This document shows, piece after piece, positions 26,812 to 36,168 of a stretch of DNA of 64,000 nt. This stretch comes from Paenibacillus oralis (GTDB lineage: Bacteria; Bacillota; Bacilli; Paenibacillales; Paenibacillaceae): NCBI RefSeq assembly GCF_003863965.1, contig NZ_RRCN01000001.1, positions 248,001 to 312,000 on the forward strand. Direction: 5' to 3'. Position 1 is the first letter of the stretch, and each line of letters starts with the position of its first letter. The notes under the pieces are model-generated. The model saw only the letters and a list, made by a program, of their open reading frames with translations. It had not been told where the DNA came from and ran no database searches. Both the position numbers and the translations under genes were made by a program.

Positions 26812-28539
26812 ATGTTTTCACCTATGAAACCGTCCAGCCGCAGGCTGAAGACAAAAACACTTTGGCTGATGGCTCTGATCGGCTTGGTCATTTTCTTCAT
26901 CGTCCAGGTCTTTCCGTCCACGGCTTCCGACACGCTGCAGATGGAACAGTCGGATGACGTCATCACCAAAGATCAAGCCAGAATGGAAGCGATCGAATTT
27001 ACCCAGTCGGTGCTGAACATCGATTTGTCCGGCCACCCCGAAAATGCGCTCGTTACATATGAATCCCGCTCCGATCTGTACGGATATTTAACGAAGGCGG
27101 ATTTGCTCGCCTCTTACCTGAAAACGTATGGTAAACAATTTCCGTACGACGTTTTTCGCGTCCGTTTTAACGAGCCGAATGATGTGCTTGGCGCTTTGAC
27201 CGTGGACGTTCACATGACGACCGGCAAAGTCGTCGGTTTTGAGGAAATCGCTTCGTCGAGCAATGCGAACAAACAGATGATGCTCAACTACGGTACCGAA
27301 ACCAACGACTCGATGCGCGCCTGGGAAGGCGACTTGACGCTGGAGGAGAAGGAGCAGCTCGCTGCGCCGTATCTGTCCGCGTTTGGTTTTGATCCGTCCA
27401 AGCTCGAACGCGTGTCCGGCGAGGGTGATATCGGCCTGCTTTATAACATAAAGGGGTATGAGCTTGGAGAATCGCGGGCGGCGATCGATATCCGCTACGA
27501 ATACGGCGCCGTATCATCGCTCGAAAGCTACTTCACGGTTCCTAAGCCGCATGCCGATTACGTTGCCGGCCAGACGCGGCTGGCCACCTGGCTTACCTTT
27601 GCCGGATACGCCCTGTTCACGTTTGTGCTCGGCATCCTGGCCATCGTGTACAGCGCGCTGACGCGGGCGCACACCTCTTTTAAACGCGGGATTGTCCTGG
27701 CCTCTGCCTACTTCGTCTTGTCCGTCATCGGGACGGTCAACATGCTGCCGGTGTTCGAAAAGGACGGGATCGATCCGATCCTGCTGGTGGTCGGGTTTGC
27801 GGTTCAAGGGCTGGTCACCTTGATTCTTGCCGCTTCCGTATATTTCTCGCTCGTGGGCGGAGACGGACTGTGGCGGAAAAACGGCATTAATCTGTGGGCG
27901 CGGTCCAGGGAGGAAGGTTACGGCCGCCACGTGCTGACCTCGGTGGCCGACGGCTACGCGTGGGCGTTGATTTTGCTCGGGGTGCAGTCGGTCGTCTTCT
28001 TTATCCTGGAAAGAACGATTCATACGTGGTCGACAACCGATGCGACACAATCACCGTACAACATGGTCTACCCGATCCTGTTCCCGCTGCTCGCCTGGGT
28101 GGCCGGGATCGGCGAAGAAGCCGTCTACCGGTTGTTCGGCATTCCGATGCTGAAAAAGATGTTCCGCAGCACGTTCGTCGCCAGTTTGCTGACGACCTTG
28201 ATCTGGGCTCTCGGCCATACGCTGTACCCGATCTATCCGGTCATATCGCGGCCGATCGAGCTGACCTTTATCGGGCTGCTGTTCAGCCTCATTTTCCTGC
28301 GTTACGGCTTTGCGACCGTCGTTTTCTCGCACGTGATCTTTGACAGCATCCTTATGGCGCTAAGCCTGATGTTTATGGGCGGAGCGCTGAATATCGCCGC
28401 CGGCCTGTTCTACATTGCCCTGCCGGCGATCGTCGCTTACGTGATCTATCTGTTCAACCCGCCGGGCAAAGAGCGCCCGGGCCCTTCGCCGCTGCAACCA
28501 CAGCAGCCGGAGCCCCCGCAGCTGTTGCAGCAGCCGTAG
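26812..28539 (+). CDS. CPBP-family intramembrane metalloprotease with extracytoplasmic domain
   Basis: 575 residues. One N-terminal membrane anchor (about 20-40) and an outside domain of about 210 residues are followed by about eight membrane helices. The CPBP (Abi/Rce1-like) signature is GEEAVYR near 434-440, with His in ALGHTLYP and FSHVIFDS, which form the metal site. AAAAGGAG precedes the ATG by 8 bases. The last 25 residues are Pro/Gln-rich and run into a 42-bp tandem repeat that supplies the stop codon, so the C-terminus may vary between strains. The substrate is unknown. Confidence 0.88.
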   Translation: MFSPMKPSSRRLKTKTLWLMALIGLVIFFIVQVFPSTASDTLQMEQSDDVITKDQARMEAIEFTQSVLNIDLSGHPENALVTYESRSDLYGYLTKADLLASYLKTYGKQFPYDVFRVRFNEPNDVLGALTVDVHMTTGKVVGFEEIASSSNANKQMMLNYGTETNDSMRAWEGDLTLEEKEQLAAPYLSAFGFDPSKLERVSGEGDIGLLYNIKGYELGESRAAIDIRYEYGAVSSLESYFTVPKPHADYVAGQTRLATWLTFAGYALFTFVLGILAIVYSALTRAHTSFKRGIVLASAYFVLSVIGTVNMLPVFEKDGIDPILLVVGFAVQGLVTLILAASVYFSLVGGDGLWRKNGINLWARSREEGYGRHVLTSVADGYAWALILLGVQSVVFFILERTIHTWSTTDATQSPYNMVYPILFPLLAWVAGIGEEAVYRLFGIPMLKKMFRSTFVASLLTTLIWALGHTLYPIYPVISRPIELTFIGLLFSLIFLRYGFATVVFSHVIFDSILMALSLMFMGGALNIAAGLFYIALPAIVAYVIYLFNPPGKERPGPSPLQPQQPEPPQLLQQP

Positions 28540-28703
28540 CCCCCAGCCGCTGCAACCCCCGCGCTGCTGCTGCAGTCGTAGCCTCCAGCCGTGCAACCCC
28601 CGCGCTGCTGCTGCAGTCGTAGCCTCCAGCCGCTGCAACCCCCGCGCTGCTGCTGCAGTCGTAGCCTCCAGCCGCTGCAACCCCACGCTGCTGCTGCAGT
28701 CGT
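28535..28703. repeat. 42-bp tandem repeat, four units, at the 3' end of the CPBP gene
   Basis: Four near-identical head-to-tail units, each starting CGTAGCC and containing CAGCCGCTGCAACCCC and GCTGCTGCTGCAGT. Unit lengths are 42, 41, 42 and 41 bases. The TAG in the first unit is the stop codon of the CPBP gene. On the minus strand the 42-bp units would read as repeats of LQRLEATTAAAARG. Confidence 0.92.
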
Positions 28704-28736
28704 AGCGGCTAGTGGAGAGGGTGGACGCGACAGAAC

Positions 28737-28775
28737 AAAAAACCGTCAGAGCAATTTGCTCCGGCGGTTTTTTGT
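28737..28775 (+). terminator. Terminator after the CPBP gene
   Basis: AAAAAACCGTC...GGCGGTTTTTT with an inner GAGCAATTTGCTC stem, followed by TTTTTTG. The stem reads in both directions. Confidence 0.85.
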
Positions 28776-28812
28776 GTGCAAACTTATGTTTTAAACGTTA
28801 CCTCTGTTTCCG

Positions 28813-29022
28813 TAAAATAGCGGTAATTTTCGGCGTTATTTTGAGAATTTCCCACTCCTGCACAAAATAGCGGAACTTTTTGTCCCTATCTGCGGGCCAA
28901 GCTTGGCAAAAGCACCTTTTTGCCCTCATCTTTCTAAAATAACGGTAAAAAATTCCTCTATTTAAGCATATCTCCCTTTTTTGCTGAAAATAAGAACATT
29001 TTTTACCGTTATTTCTGCGGCC
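28813..29022. repeat. Intergenic repeat element, family B copy 1
   Basis: About 210 bp starting TAAAATAGCGGTAATTTT and ending with the inverse TTTTTTACCGTTATTT. Inside are CACAAAATAGCGGAACTTTT and TGTCCCTAT. It aligns along its length with 32356-32562. It lies between convergent genes (CPBP and uvrC). Confidence 0.85.
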
Positions 29023-29106
29023 TTCAACAGCCTCCACGAAAACGCAGGCAGCGTGCTCATGCTCCTTGCGATAATGGTAAGCCATGGCTCCGAAACTGGC
29101 CGTAGT

Positions 29107-31296
29107 TTACGATTCCTCCGGCACATCCTCGTCCCGCAAGGCGTCGATAATTTGGCGCGCAAGCTTGTCGCCGATCGACAGAGGCCGAAAGTCTTCGACT
29201 GAGGCCTCTTTGATTTTTTTCAGCGAGCCGAAATGCTTCAGCAGCGCCTTGCGGCGTTTCTCCCCGATCCCGGGGATCGCATCAAGCCGCGAGACGACCA
29301 TCGACTTGCCGCGCTGCTCGCGGTGGAACGTGATGGCGAAGCGGTGCACCTCGTCCTGAATCCGCTGCAGCAGGTAGAACTCCTGGCTGTCGCGCGGCAG
29401 ATGAATCGGCTCAGGCGGGTCAAAGGCCATCAGCTGCGCCGTTTTATGCTTGGCGTCCTTAACAAGGCCGCACACCGGGATATAAAGGCCCAGCTCGTTC
29501 TCCAACACATCGGTCGCGGCGGAGATCTGCCCTTTGCCTCCATCGACCACGATCACGTCGGGAAGCGGCAGATTCTCTTTCAGCACCCGTTCGTATCGGC
29601 GGCGGATCACCTCGCGCATCGTTTCGTAATCGTCCGGCCCTTGTACGGTCCGCACCTTGTATTTGCGGTACTCCTTCTTGGCCGGCTTGCCGTCAATGAA
29701 CACGACCATCGCCGATACCGGATTCGTCCCCTGGATATTGGAGTTGTCAAACGCCTCGATGCGCGCCGCCTTCTCCAAGCCGATCGCCTGCGCGAGGTTT
29801 TCCGCCGCCTTCGAGGTCCGCTCCTCATCCCGTTCGATCAGGCGGAATTTCTCGTCAAGCGACACGCGCGCATTCTCCACGGCCATCGTTATCATCTGCT
29901 TCTTCAGGCCGCGCTGCGGCACGAGCGTCTTGACGCCGAGCCATTCCTGCAGCGCCGCCGCGCCGGAGGCCGAATCCAGCGCCGCCGGCTGGTCCGCGGG
30001 CTGGTCTTCCGAGCCGGCTTCGCCATCCGGCTTTGGCACCGGGCTAGCCTCGCCTGCCAGTTGCATGGCTTCCCCCGTTTGGGCGCCCGGCGCCGCCAGC
30101 AGGCCGTCCTCGCCTTCTGTTGCCGGAGCCAGCCCCGCCTGTGCATCCAGCGCCGGTACCGCACCGTCCGCGCCTTCCGGCGCTTCGGCCTGTCCAGCCG
30201 CGCCTGCCAGCTCTGGCTCTGCTCCGGCCCCGGCTTCGCCCTGGCCCGCCGCCGCGGCCTCAACCGGCTCAGCCCCGGGCTTCGGATCCCCCTCAGCCCT
30301 AGCGGCCTGGCCCTCCGCATCCTCCTTCATCTCCGGCAGCAAAATCTCCTGCGGCAAAGCCGGATTTTCACTGTAATACTGCGTGACGAACGACAGAAAA
30401 TCCCCGTAAGCATCGCCGTAAAACGGGAACACCGACGCATGCCGCTCGATCATTTTCCCCTGCCGCATGTACAGAATCTGCACGCACATCCAGCCCTTGT
30501 CCACGGCAAAGCCAAACACGTCGCGGTCCTTGGCGTCCTTCATCGTGATCTTCTGCTTCTCCATCAGCGCGTCGATATTGATGATCTGGTCGCGCAGCTC
30601 CTTGGCCCGCTCGAATTGCAGCTCCTCGGCCGCCTCGTGCATTTTGCGCTCCAGCTCTTTTTTGATCTCCTCATGCCCGCCGCTGAGAAACGACGTTATT
30701 TCCTGGGTCATATCATCATAGGTCGATTGCTGCACTTCCTGCACGCATGGCGCCAGGCATTGCCCCATATGGTAGTAAAGGCACACCTCTTTGGGCATCA
30801 CGTTGCACTTGCGCAGCGGATACATGCGGTCAAGCAGCTTTTTCGTTTGCTGGGCCGCATACGCATTCGGGTACGGGCCGAAATATTTCGCTTTATCTTT
30901 AAGCACCCGCCGGGTCACCTCGAGCCGGGGATGCGGTTCATTCGTAATTTTGATATAAGGGAAGGTCTTGTCATCCTTCAAAAGCACGTTAAAACGCGGA
31001 TGATGCTGCTTAATCAGATTGCACTCCAGAATGAGCGCCTCCATGTTGCTTCCGGTTACGATATATTCGAAATCGCGGATTTCCGAGACCAGCCGCTGCG
31101 TTTTGCCGTCATGGCTGCCGGTAAAATAAGAACGGACCCGGTTTTTCAGCACTTTGGCTTTGCCGACATAGATGATTTTGCCGTCTTTGTTTTTCATCAA
31201 ATAACAGCCCGGCAAGTCCGGCAGCAGCGCCAGCTTGTGACGAATCGCCTCCAAGGCCTTCTCCTGCTCCCGCACGTCGTTAACAAATGAGTCCAC
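29107..31296 (-). CDS. uvrC: UvrC, excinuclease ABC subunit C, with a large Ala/Glu/Pro-rich insertion
   Basis: 729 residues, versus about 590-610 usual. The GIY-YIG domain (about 22-105: [20 protein letters not shown]), the Cys cluster [13 protein letters not shown], the UVR UvrB-binding motif (about 205-245), the C-terminal RNase H-like nuclease ([11 protein letters not shown]...VVFIDG) and helix-hairpin-helix ([17 protein letters not shown]) are all present. The excess is a low-complexity Ala/Gly/Glu/Pro-rich stretch at about 325-448, between the UVR region and the second nuclease domain. It makes the 3' incision in nucleotide excision repair. It stands downstream of trxA. Confidence 0.95.
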   Translation of the reverse strand: MDSFVNDVREQEKALEAIRHKLALLPDLPGCYLMKNKDGKIIYVGKAKVLKNRVRSYFTGSHDGKTQRLVSEIRDFEYIVTGSNMEALILECNLIKQHHPRFNVLLKDDKTFPYIKITNEPHPRLEVTRRVLKDKAKYFGPYPNAYAAQQTKKLLDRMYPLRKCNVMPKEVCLYYHMGQCLAPCVQEVQQSTYDDMTQEITSFLSGGHEEIKKELERKMHEAAEELQFERAKELRDQIINIDALMEKQKITMKDAKDRDVFGFAVDKGWMCVQILYMRQGKMIERHASVFPFYGDAYGDFLSFVTQYYSENPALPQEILLPEMKEDAEGQAARAEGDPKPGAEPVEAAAAGQGEAGAGAEPELAGAAGQAEAPEGADGAVPALDAQAGLAPATEGEDGLLAAPGAQTGEAMQLAGEASPVPKPDGEAGSEDQPADQPAALDSASGAAALQEWLGVKTLVPQRGLKKQMITMAVENARVSLDEKFRLIERDEERTSKAAENLAQAIGLEKAARIEAFDNSNIQGTNPVSAMVVFIDGKPAKKEYRKYKVRTVQGPDDYETMREVIRRRYERVLKENLPLPDVIVVDGGKGQISAATDVLENELGLYIPVCGLVKDAKHKTAQLMAFDPPEPIHLPRDSQEFYLLQRIQDEVHRFAITFHREQRGKSMVVSRLDAIPGIGEKRRKALLKHFGSLKKIKEASVEDFRPLSIGDKLARQIIDALRDEDVPEES

Positions 31297-31368
31297 GCCC
31301 TTCGTCCTCCTCCCGCATGGAATTTAGAAAAACATCCGTACCGCCCGAAACGTACACCGCTTACATAG

Positions 31369-31397
31369 AAAACGCCCCCGGACAAAACCGGAGGCGT
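31369..31397 (-). terminator. Terminator between trxA and uvrC
   Basis: On the minus strand ACGCCTCCGG, loop TTTTG, then TCCGGGGGCGT and TTTTC. It separates trxA from uvrC. Confidence 0.8.
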
Positions 31398-31440
31398 AAT
31401 CCAAGGCGCGAAGCAAAAGTCCCTGCGCCTTATCCCTGTC

Positions 31441-31758
31441 TTATTGATGCTTGGCGATCAGGTTTTTCAGCGTGTCTTTCGAGTTCAACCCGACGATTTT
31501 GTCGACCGGTTGACCGTCTTTGAACAGGATCAGGGTAGGAATACTCATTACGCCAAAACGGGAAGCCGTTTCCGGATTGTCATCCACGTTGAGCTTGGCG
31601 ATTTTCACCGCATCCCCCACTTCTGCCGACAGCTCCTCCAAAATTGGAGCGATCATTTTGCAGGGACCGCACCAGGGAGCCCAAAAATCAACAAGAACCG
31701 GACCTTGCCCTTCAATTTCGCTATTGAAAGACTGATCGGATACATTAACAATGGCCAT
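31441..31758 (-). CDS. trxA: Thioredoxin
   Basis: 105 residues with the active-site segment FWAPWCGPCKMI and the cis-Pro region SIPTLILFKDG. It is a standard thioredoxin that reduces cytoplasmic disulfides. AAGGAGGAG is positioned before the ATG. It has its own terminator and lies upstream of uvrC, as in B. subtilis. Confidence 0.98.
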   Translation of the reverse strand: MAIVNVSDQSFNSEIEGQGPVLVDFWAPWCGPCKMIAPILEELSAEVGDAVKIAKLNVDDNPETASRFGVMSIPTLILFKDGQPVDKIVGLNSKDTLKNLIAKHQ

Positions 31759-32082
31759 GATATTCTCCTCCTTATAGGTTTGCTTGGGAGCGCGTCAAAT
31801 ACCCGCTGCCGCAGCCCAGCAATTGGATTGAATGTGAGAATGATGCAGACCGCTCGCCGGTAAAACGTTCCATGATGAACATTTTCAGGGAGCCTGTCAC
31901 GGTAAGCGACAGCTGCCGAACCAATTATACCACATTCCACTAAAAAAAAGAAAGTGCTCGGCCCATCCCTTCTTCTTTACAAAGTGAAAAGCGATTGGTT
32001 ATACTAAGAATAACCTGAAAACGAATTGTCTATGACAAATGTAATTGACGACACGATAAATTCGCGAGGAGGCCCCATCGCT

Positions 32083-32238
32083 ATGGATGCAAACACACAT
32101 GCGAACGATCCAAGGCAGCATATTAACGAAGAACCGCGCAACGACTTGTTCGATCTGATGAACGGTTTCTTCGGCATGCTGACGTTAATGATTGTGATCT
32201 TTTTCGGGATGGTTATTATTAAATTTATTGCCGGTTAA
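32083..32238 (+). CDS. Small single-span membrane protein
   Basis: 51 residues starting MDANTHANDPRQH: a polar N-terminus, then one hydrophobic helix (about 24-50) to the end. The frame is open from 32026, but GGAGG lies 10 bases before the ATG at 32083, which I prefer. It is followed by a strong terminator, so it is a single-gene unit. I do not recognise a family. Confidence 0.65.
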   Translation: MDANTHANDPRQHINEEPRNDLFDLMNGFFGMLTLMIVIFFGMVIIKFIAG

Positions 32239-32288
32239 TTGAAGCGCCTACATACCTCCGGCATTGGCACTCGCTACGGCACGGCAGC

Positions 32289-32324
32289 AAAAAACCGGGC
32301 TTCCTTCGGAAGTCCGGTTTTTTG
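32289..32324 (+). terminator. Terminator after the small membrane protein gene
   Basis: AAAAAACCGGGCTTCC, loop, GGAAGTCCGGTTTTTT: a near-perfect stem with T run. Confidence 0.9.
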
Positions 32325-32355
32325 CCGTTTCTATGGGAAGAAACTGGCCCTCCCG

Positions 32356-32562
32356 GAAATAGCGGTAATTTTTGGTGCTATTTTGCGATATTACTCCTCA
32401 CGCACAAAATAGCGGAACTTTTGGTCCCTATTTTCCTATTGGGCTTGAAAAAACGCCTTTCTCCCCCCATCCGGTAAAAATAGAGGAAAAAAATTCCGCT
32501 ATTTTATGCCATGCCCTTACCTCGGCGAAAATAACGCCCTTTTTTACCGTTATTCCCGCGGC
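32356..32562. repeat. Intergenic repeat element, family B copy 2
   Basis: About 207 bp from GAAATAGCGGTAATTTTT to TTTTTTACCGTTATT. It contains CACAAAATAGCGGAACTTTT and a central palindrome AAAATAGAGGAA / TTCCGCTATTTT. Closely similar to 28813-29022. It lies between convergent genes (small membrane protein and dnaI). Confidence 0.85.
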
Positions 32563-32691
32563 CTCAGCAAACGTGGACCACACCCCACGGCGGCGGCACG
32601 TCAAGTGCGGCCAGGATGCGGCCGTTCACCTCACGTTCAGCCCCAAGCCGCGGCCGTTTAATCCGATCCGCGTCCCCTGCCAAGCTTCCCG

Positions 32692-33672
32692 TCAAGACCG
32701 CCCGCGCTTATTCGTCCCGCGAACCTGGACGACCTCCACGAACGGCGCGATCCGGTCCATCAGCCGCTGGCCTTTATGAGCCTCTTCCCCGTCCTTGCTC
32801 GTGAAGCTCAAATGCTTCTCCAGCGCGTTCAGCGAATAATTCGACGTGTAGAAGGTCGGCTTGCGGTTCATCCGGTAGTTCAAAATCGAACCCAAGACAT
32901 GGTCCCGCGCCCAAGGGTTCAAATTTTCCGCCCCGATATCGTCAAAAATGAGCAGGTCCACCTGCTTCATCATCTCCACCGTGTCGCGCAGCTTGTCGCT
33001 GTCCTGCAGCATCGACTTCAGTTCTTCCACAAATTCGGGCATGTACACGATTGCCCCGGAATGCCCCTCTTTAGCGAGCTCATGCAGAAGGTAGCACATC
33101 AGAAACGTTTTGCCCGTGCCAAAATGCCCTTCAAGGTACAGCCCACTTGGCTTCAGGCCTTGTTCCCTGACCTCATTGATGTAGCTGAAAACCTTGGTAA
33201 CTGCCGGCGCACGCTGGTTATCTTTCATCATAATTTCAACTTCATCATACCCTGTCTCTAACGCTCGCTCATCCACGTAAAAGCTATGGATCCGCTTTTT
33301 CACGGAAACTTCCCGCTCATACTGCAGCTGCTTGCCGCAGGGAACCTGCAGATCCACAAGTTCCGGCTTGCCGCCCAACTGCTCCACCGTAAGCTTCGTA
33401 TAATGCCCGGGAAAATCGTTTGGGCAGTTCTCGAGCCCGGGGCAGTTTTCGCAGTGCCGGCGGTCGTTCACATATTGATACAGCTTGGCCATGCCGCGCG
33501 TGAGCTGCTGCTGCTCAAGCTCCGGATGGCTGTCGCGCAGCTCCCAGACCAGCGGATCGTTCATGAGTCTCGCGGCCAGCTCCTCCGAACGCTGCCTTAG
33601 CTGCGAGCTTTTCATTTGCGACAGCAGTTCCCCAAGTGTTTCCATGTCGCATTCACCTTCCCCGGCCCCCAT
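32692..33672 (-). CDS. dnaI: DnaI, primosomal helicase loader
   Basis: 326 residues. The N-terminal domain ends in a Cys-rich zinc site (HCENCPGLENCPN). The C-terminal AAA+ domain has Walker A GHFGTGKTF (about 181-189), Walker B LLIFDDIG and sensor-type FYTSNYSLNAL. It loads the replicative helicase with DnaB and DnaD. It lies 13 bp downstream of dnaB, the usual Bacillales pair. Confidence 0.95.
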   Translation of the reverse strand: MGAGEGECDMETLGELLSQMKSSQLRQRSEELAARLMNDPLVWELRDSHPELEQQQLTRGMAKLYQYVNDRRHCENCPGLENCPNDFPGHYTKLTVEQLGGKPELVDLQVPCGKQLQYEREVSVKKRIHSFYVDERALETGYDEVEIMMKDNQRAPAVTKVFSYINEVREQGLKPSGLYLEGHFGTGKTFLMCYLLHELAKEGHSGAIVYMPEFVEELKSMLQDSDKLRDTVEMMKQVDLLIFDDIGAENLNPWARDHVLGSILNYRMNRKPTFYTSNYSLNALEKHLSFTSKDGEEAHKGQRLMDRIAPFVEVVQVRGTNKRGRS

Positions 33673-33685
33673 GGCCCGTTATCAT

Positions 33686-35218
33686 TCATATCCCTTTTTG
33701 CTTACTTGCCTTCATCCGTTCAGCCATTTTGATCATTTCGGCAAATTCCTCTTCGGATACAGCCTGATCATCCCCCGACTGCTGCACGATCGGAATCTCC
33801 GGCTTCGGCTTCGCGCCCCGGTTTCCGTAGGTTCTTCCCCGCTTGGCGCCGCCGGCTGCCGCCGCATTCCCGGTTGTTTTGTCCTTGACCTTGGCTTGGT
33901 CTCTAATGTATTGAACCGCCTTCTCATAGGTGTCGACCTGCTTCAGCAGCATGTTTGCCGCGATCGCATCGATGAAATTGCGGTTGATCCGCTGCTCCCC
34001 GCCAGAGGTTAACAGCGACATCAAATAATGAATAAGTACGTTGATCACTTCGCCGGGCAGCTTGTAATTCAGGTCGACTTTTTCAAAAATATCAAGCAGG
34101 TTGTCAGGCACCGTCCCCGGAAAAAACGTCTTCAGCAGCCGGGTATACGGCTCGTTCCGCAGCATCATATTGTATTGATGAACATCGCATTTGCTCTGAA
34201 ATTGCGGCGGTACGTCCACATAATACTCCATCTGCACCGCCACCTCTTCCGGAAGGATCGCGGAAGGGGCCGCTTTCTGCCCCTCGCCGCGCAGCGCGAC
34301 GATTTTCCCGTAGGCGACCTCGCGTTCCTCCTTGCGCCGTTTTCCCTGCCGGAACTGCAGGTTCGCCTTATACTGGAGCTCGTCCAGCAGGATGAAGCCG
34401 CCCGGATCAAACACGCCGTCCTCATCCAGCAATCGGCATAGATCCTGTACGCTCAAATCGTATTTGCGGGCCACGTAATTGACCACGCCCATCCCTTCCG
34501 GATCGAAGCGCAGCGCCTCCACGAAGCTGCGATTCCGCGATTCCCGCGGAAACCGGAGAATGATATCCGCGTAATTTATCGCTTCTTCCTCCGGCGCAAG
34601 CCGCACGCCCGGCTGTCTGGCAATCGACGTCTCGGCGATCGCCTGCTCCAGCTCGTAATCTATGGAATGCGTATTCAGCTCGAAAATTTCATAGAAAGGC
34701 ACCGAAATATTTTCCTTATTATAGTTTAAACCCGACCAAGCCTCCGGTTCCTTGCTGAACAGCTGCTCCCGCAGCGCCAATACCGCAAACTTGCCGATCT
34801 TGTCGCGCAGCAGCAGGGTCAGATGCTGGGTCCGGAAAAATTCCGCAGGCGCCAGCGGCGGCTGCAACTCGTATTCATACATATAATCATCGCTGTCCGG
34901 GACATACAGGCGGCTCGTCTGCAGGAGACCTACCGCCTCCAAACGGGAAGCCTGCTCGATCAGGAATTTCCGTCCTTTTTCGCTCGGATCAACGCTTAAC
35001 GTCAGAAACAGCTTCCGCTGCTGCTCCACGGCGGAATAACCCACCTGTTCCAGCGGAACCTGTTCCGTGAGCAGCCGGTATAACGATACGGCGAACGCTC
35101 CGACCATCGGTTGATAGACTAACCCCAACATCTTGCCGTCTACGGGACTGAGACAGAAGTCACGGTATACGCAATAACGGTGATTTTCGGTAAAATGCAG
35201 CATGTTGTTCATGCGCAC
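33686..35218 (-). CDS. dnaB: DnaB, replication initiation and membrane-attachment protein
   Basis: 510 residues of the Bacillales DnaB (DnaD-like) family, not the E. coli helicase. The N-terminal winged-helix-like part contains VDGKMLGLVYQPMVGAF. A DnaD-type helical block (about 390-470) contains VINVLIHYLMS and ANMLLKQVDTYEKAVQYI. It acts in helicase loading at oriC and at restart, together with DnaI encoded next. The C-terminal tail is basic and Gly-rich and probably flexible. Confidence 0.95.
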   Translation of the reverse strand: MRMNNMLHFTENHRYCVYRDFCLSPVDGKMLGLVYQPMVGAFAVSLYRLLTEQVPLEQVGYSAVEQQRKLFLTLSVDPSEKGRKFLIEQASRLEAVGLLQTSRLYVPDSDDYMYEYELQPPLAPAEFFRTQHLTLLLRDKIGKFAVLALREQLFSKEPEAWSGLNYNKENISVPFYEIFELNTHSIDYELEQAIAETSIARQPGVRLAPEEEAINYADIILRFPRESRNRSFVEALRFDPEGMGVVNYVARKYDLSVQDLCRLLDEDGVFDPGGFILLDELQYKANLQFRQGKRRKEEREVAYGKIVALRGEGQKAAPSAILPEEVAVQMEYYVDVPPQFQSKCDVHQYNMMLRNEPYTRLLKTFFPGTVPDNLLDIFEKVDLNYKLPGEVINVLIHYLMSLLTSGGEQRINRNFIDAIAANMLLKQVDTYEKAVQYIRDQAKVKDKTTGNAAAAGGAKRGRTYGNRGAKPKPEIPIVQQSGDDQAVSEEEFAEMIKMAERMKASKQKGI

Positions 35219-35382
35219 GGATTCATCGCTCCTTCCCTCTCACGCACAAATAGACTTCCTCTATTTTAGCATAAAAGGCTTCGTCCTGAATCGCCTTTGG
35301 CATACAAAAATCGCCGTTTTTCCCCTCGCACCGCGCTGGCTCCACGTTTTACGCCCCTTTTTGCCTCCGAAGAAAGATCGCC

Positions 35383-35420
35383 AAAAAAAGAACCGTCCCA
35401 CTCCGCGCGGGGACGATTCT
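35383..35420 (-). terminator. Terminator after the sinI-like gene
   Basis: On the minus strand AGAATCGTCCC pairs with GGGACGGTTCT, followed by seven T. The other part of the gap to dnaB holds no gene. Confidence 0.85.
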
Positions 35421-35437
35421 CCTGCTCCCTTTTCCAG

Positions 35438-35617
35438 CTATTTATGATATAAATGCCATTGCGCATAATTTGTTGCTCGTTCCCCCGACAAAAAGCGCCG
35501 AACCTCCTCGGCGGATATCCCCGCATCCTTTGCCATGGCGAGCAGAACCACCCATTCCGGGTCGATTTCTCCGGGGTACCGGTCACGAACAATAACCTGG
35601 GCGGACTTTTTCAACAA
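35438..35617 (-). CDS. sinI: SinI-family antirepressor
   Basis: About 59 residues. The segment DPEWVVLLAMAKDAGISAEEVRRFL is a SinI dimerisation helix pair, the same type as the C-terminal part of the SinR homologue at 39135 (DPEWWELVQEAM...). SinI binds SinR and frees its operators. The frame is open to 35668, but AGGAGG lies before three successive TTG codons (35620, 35617, 35614); the middle one has the best spacing. It is transcribed away from the matrix operon across a shared 550-bp control region. Confidence 0.88.
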   Translation of the reverse strand: MLKKSAQVIVRDRYPGEIDPEWVVLLAMAKDAGISAEEVRRFLSGERATNYAQWHLYHK

Positions 35618-35891
35618 CAATCCCCTCCTAAGATCATTATTTGGGCTTGTCCCCGGGCAGACAGCCATACTTGTATCTCTATCTTAGATCTGAGACTTTG
35701 TGCCAACGGATGCCGGGCTTTCAGCCAGAAAGCTTCCTTGGTTCTTATTATAATGTCCCCGATATGAAAAGTATGTCGTTCCGCGTAGACCAAGCAAGCG
35801 AATTTCATGGAAAAAGTTAGCTTTTATTGTTTGATGATTACATCTAATGTCAATTTCAGTAAAAACATCACAAACGCAAAATAAGGTTTTT

Positions 35892-35907
35892 GTTCTTAAA
35901 AAAGAAC
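35892..35907. promoter_or_regulatory. SinR-box-like palindrome 1
   Basis: GTTCTTAAAAAAGAAC, a perfect 6-bp inverted repeat with a 4-base spacer. B. subtilis SinR binds GTTCTYT-type words, often as inverted pairs, in the tapA promoter. It lies in the control region between the sinI-like gene and the matrix operon. Confidence 0.7.
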
Positions 35908-35964
35908 GATATTCATAAATAACGAACGTAAACGGCCAAAAAACCAAGATAATACAAGATATTT

Positions 35965-35980
35965 GTTCTTTATTGAGAAT
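35965..35980. promoter_or_regulatory. SinR-box-like palindrome 2
   Basis: GTTCTTTATTGAGAAT, the same 16-base inverted layout as the site 73 bases upstream. It starts with a full GTTCTTT word. Confidence 0.68.
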
Positions 35981-36043
35981 ATTCCAATGAATTTCCGATT
36001 TTCCTTTCCTTGGTATTTCATGTATATTTAAGTCAAGGAATTC

Positions 36044-36059
36044 ATTCTTAATAACGAAC
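36044..36059. promoter_or_regulatory. SinR-box-like palindrome 3
   Basis: ATTCTTAATAACGAAC, again 16 bases, 79 bases from the second site and about 35 bases before the Shine-Dalgarno of the first matrix gene. Isolated half sites also occur at 35741 (GTTCTTATT) and 35922 (ACGAAC). Confidence 0.62.
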
Positions 36060-36168
36060 ATATCAACGAACAAAAACCGGAATCCTGCTTAGAAAGGAGA
36101 GACCTTTTCTGCGAAGATCCCGAACTGGCGCGATCCGCAAACGGCGCCAAAAACGCAAGAAACAAAAT

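Noticed and set aside
28360-28686. Minus-strand frame with LQRLEATTAAAARG repeats
   Set aside because: It is only the reverse reading of the 42-bp tandem repeat and the end of the CPBP gene; no start signal.
28535-28703. CRISPR array
   Set aside because: The repeats are head to tail without unique spacers, so this is a simple tandem repeat. No cas genes are present.
29233-31290. Long 685-codon frame on the plus strand
   Set aside because: It is fully antisense to uvrC, which has all its domains. The Leu/Arg/His-rich translation has no motif and comes from high-GC codon shadowing.
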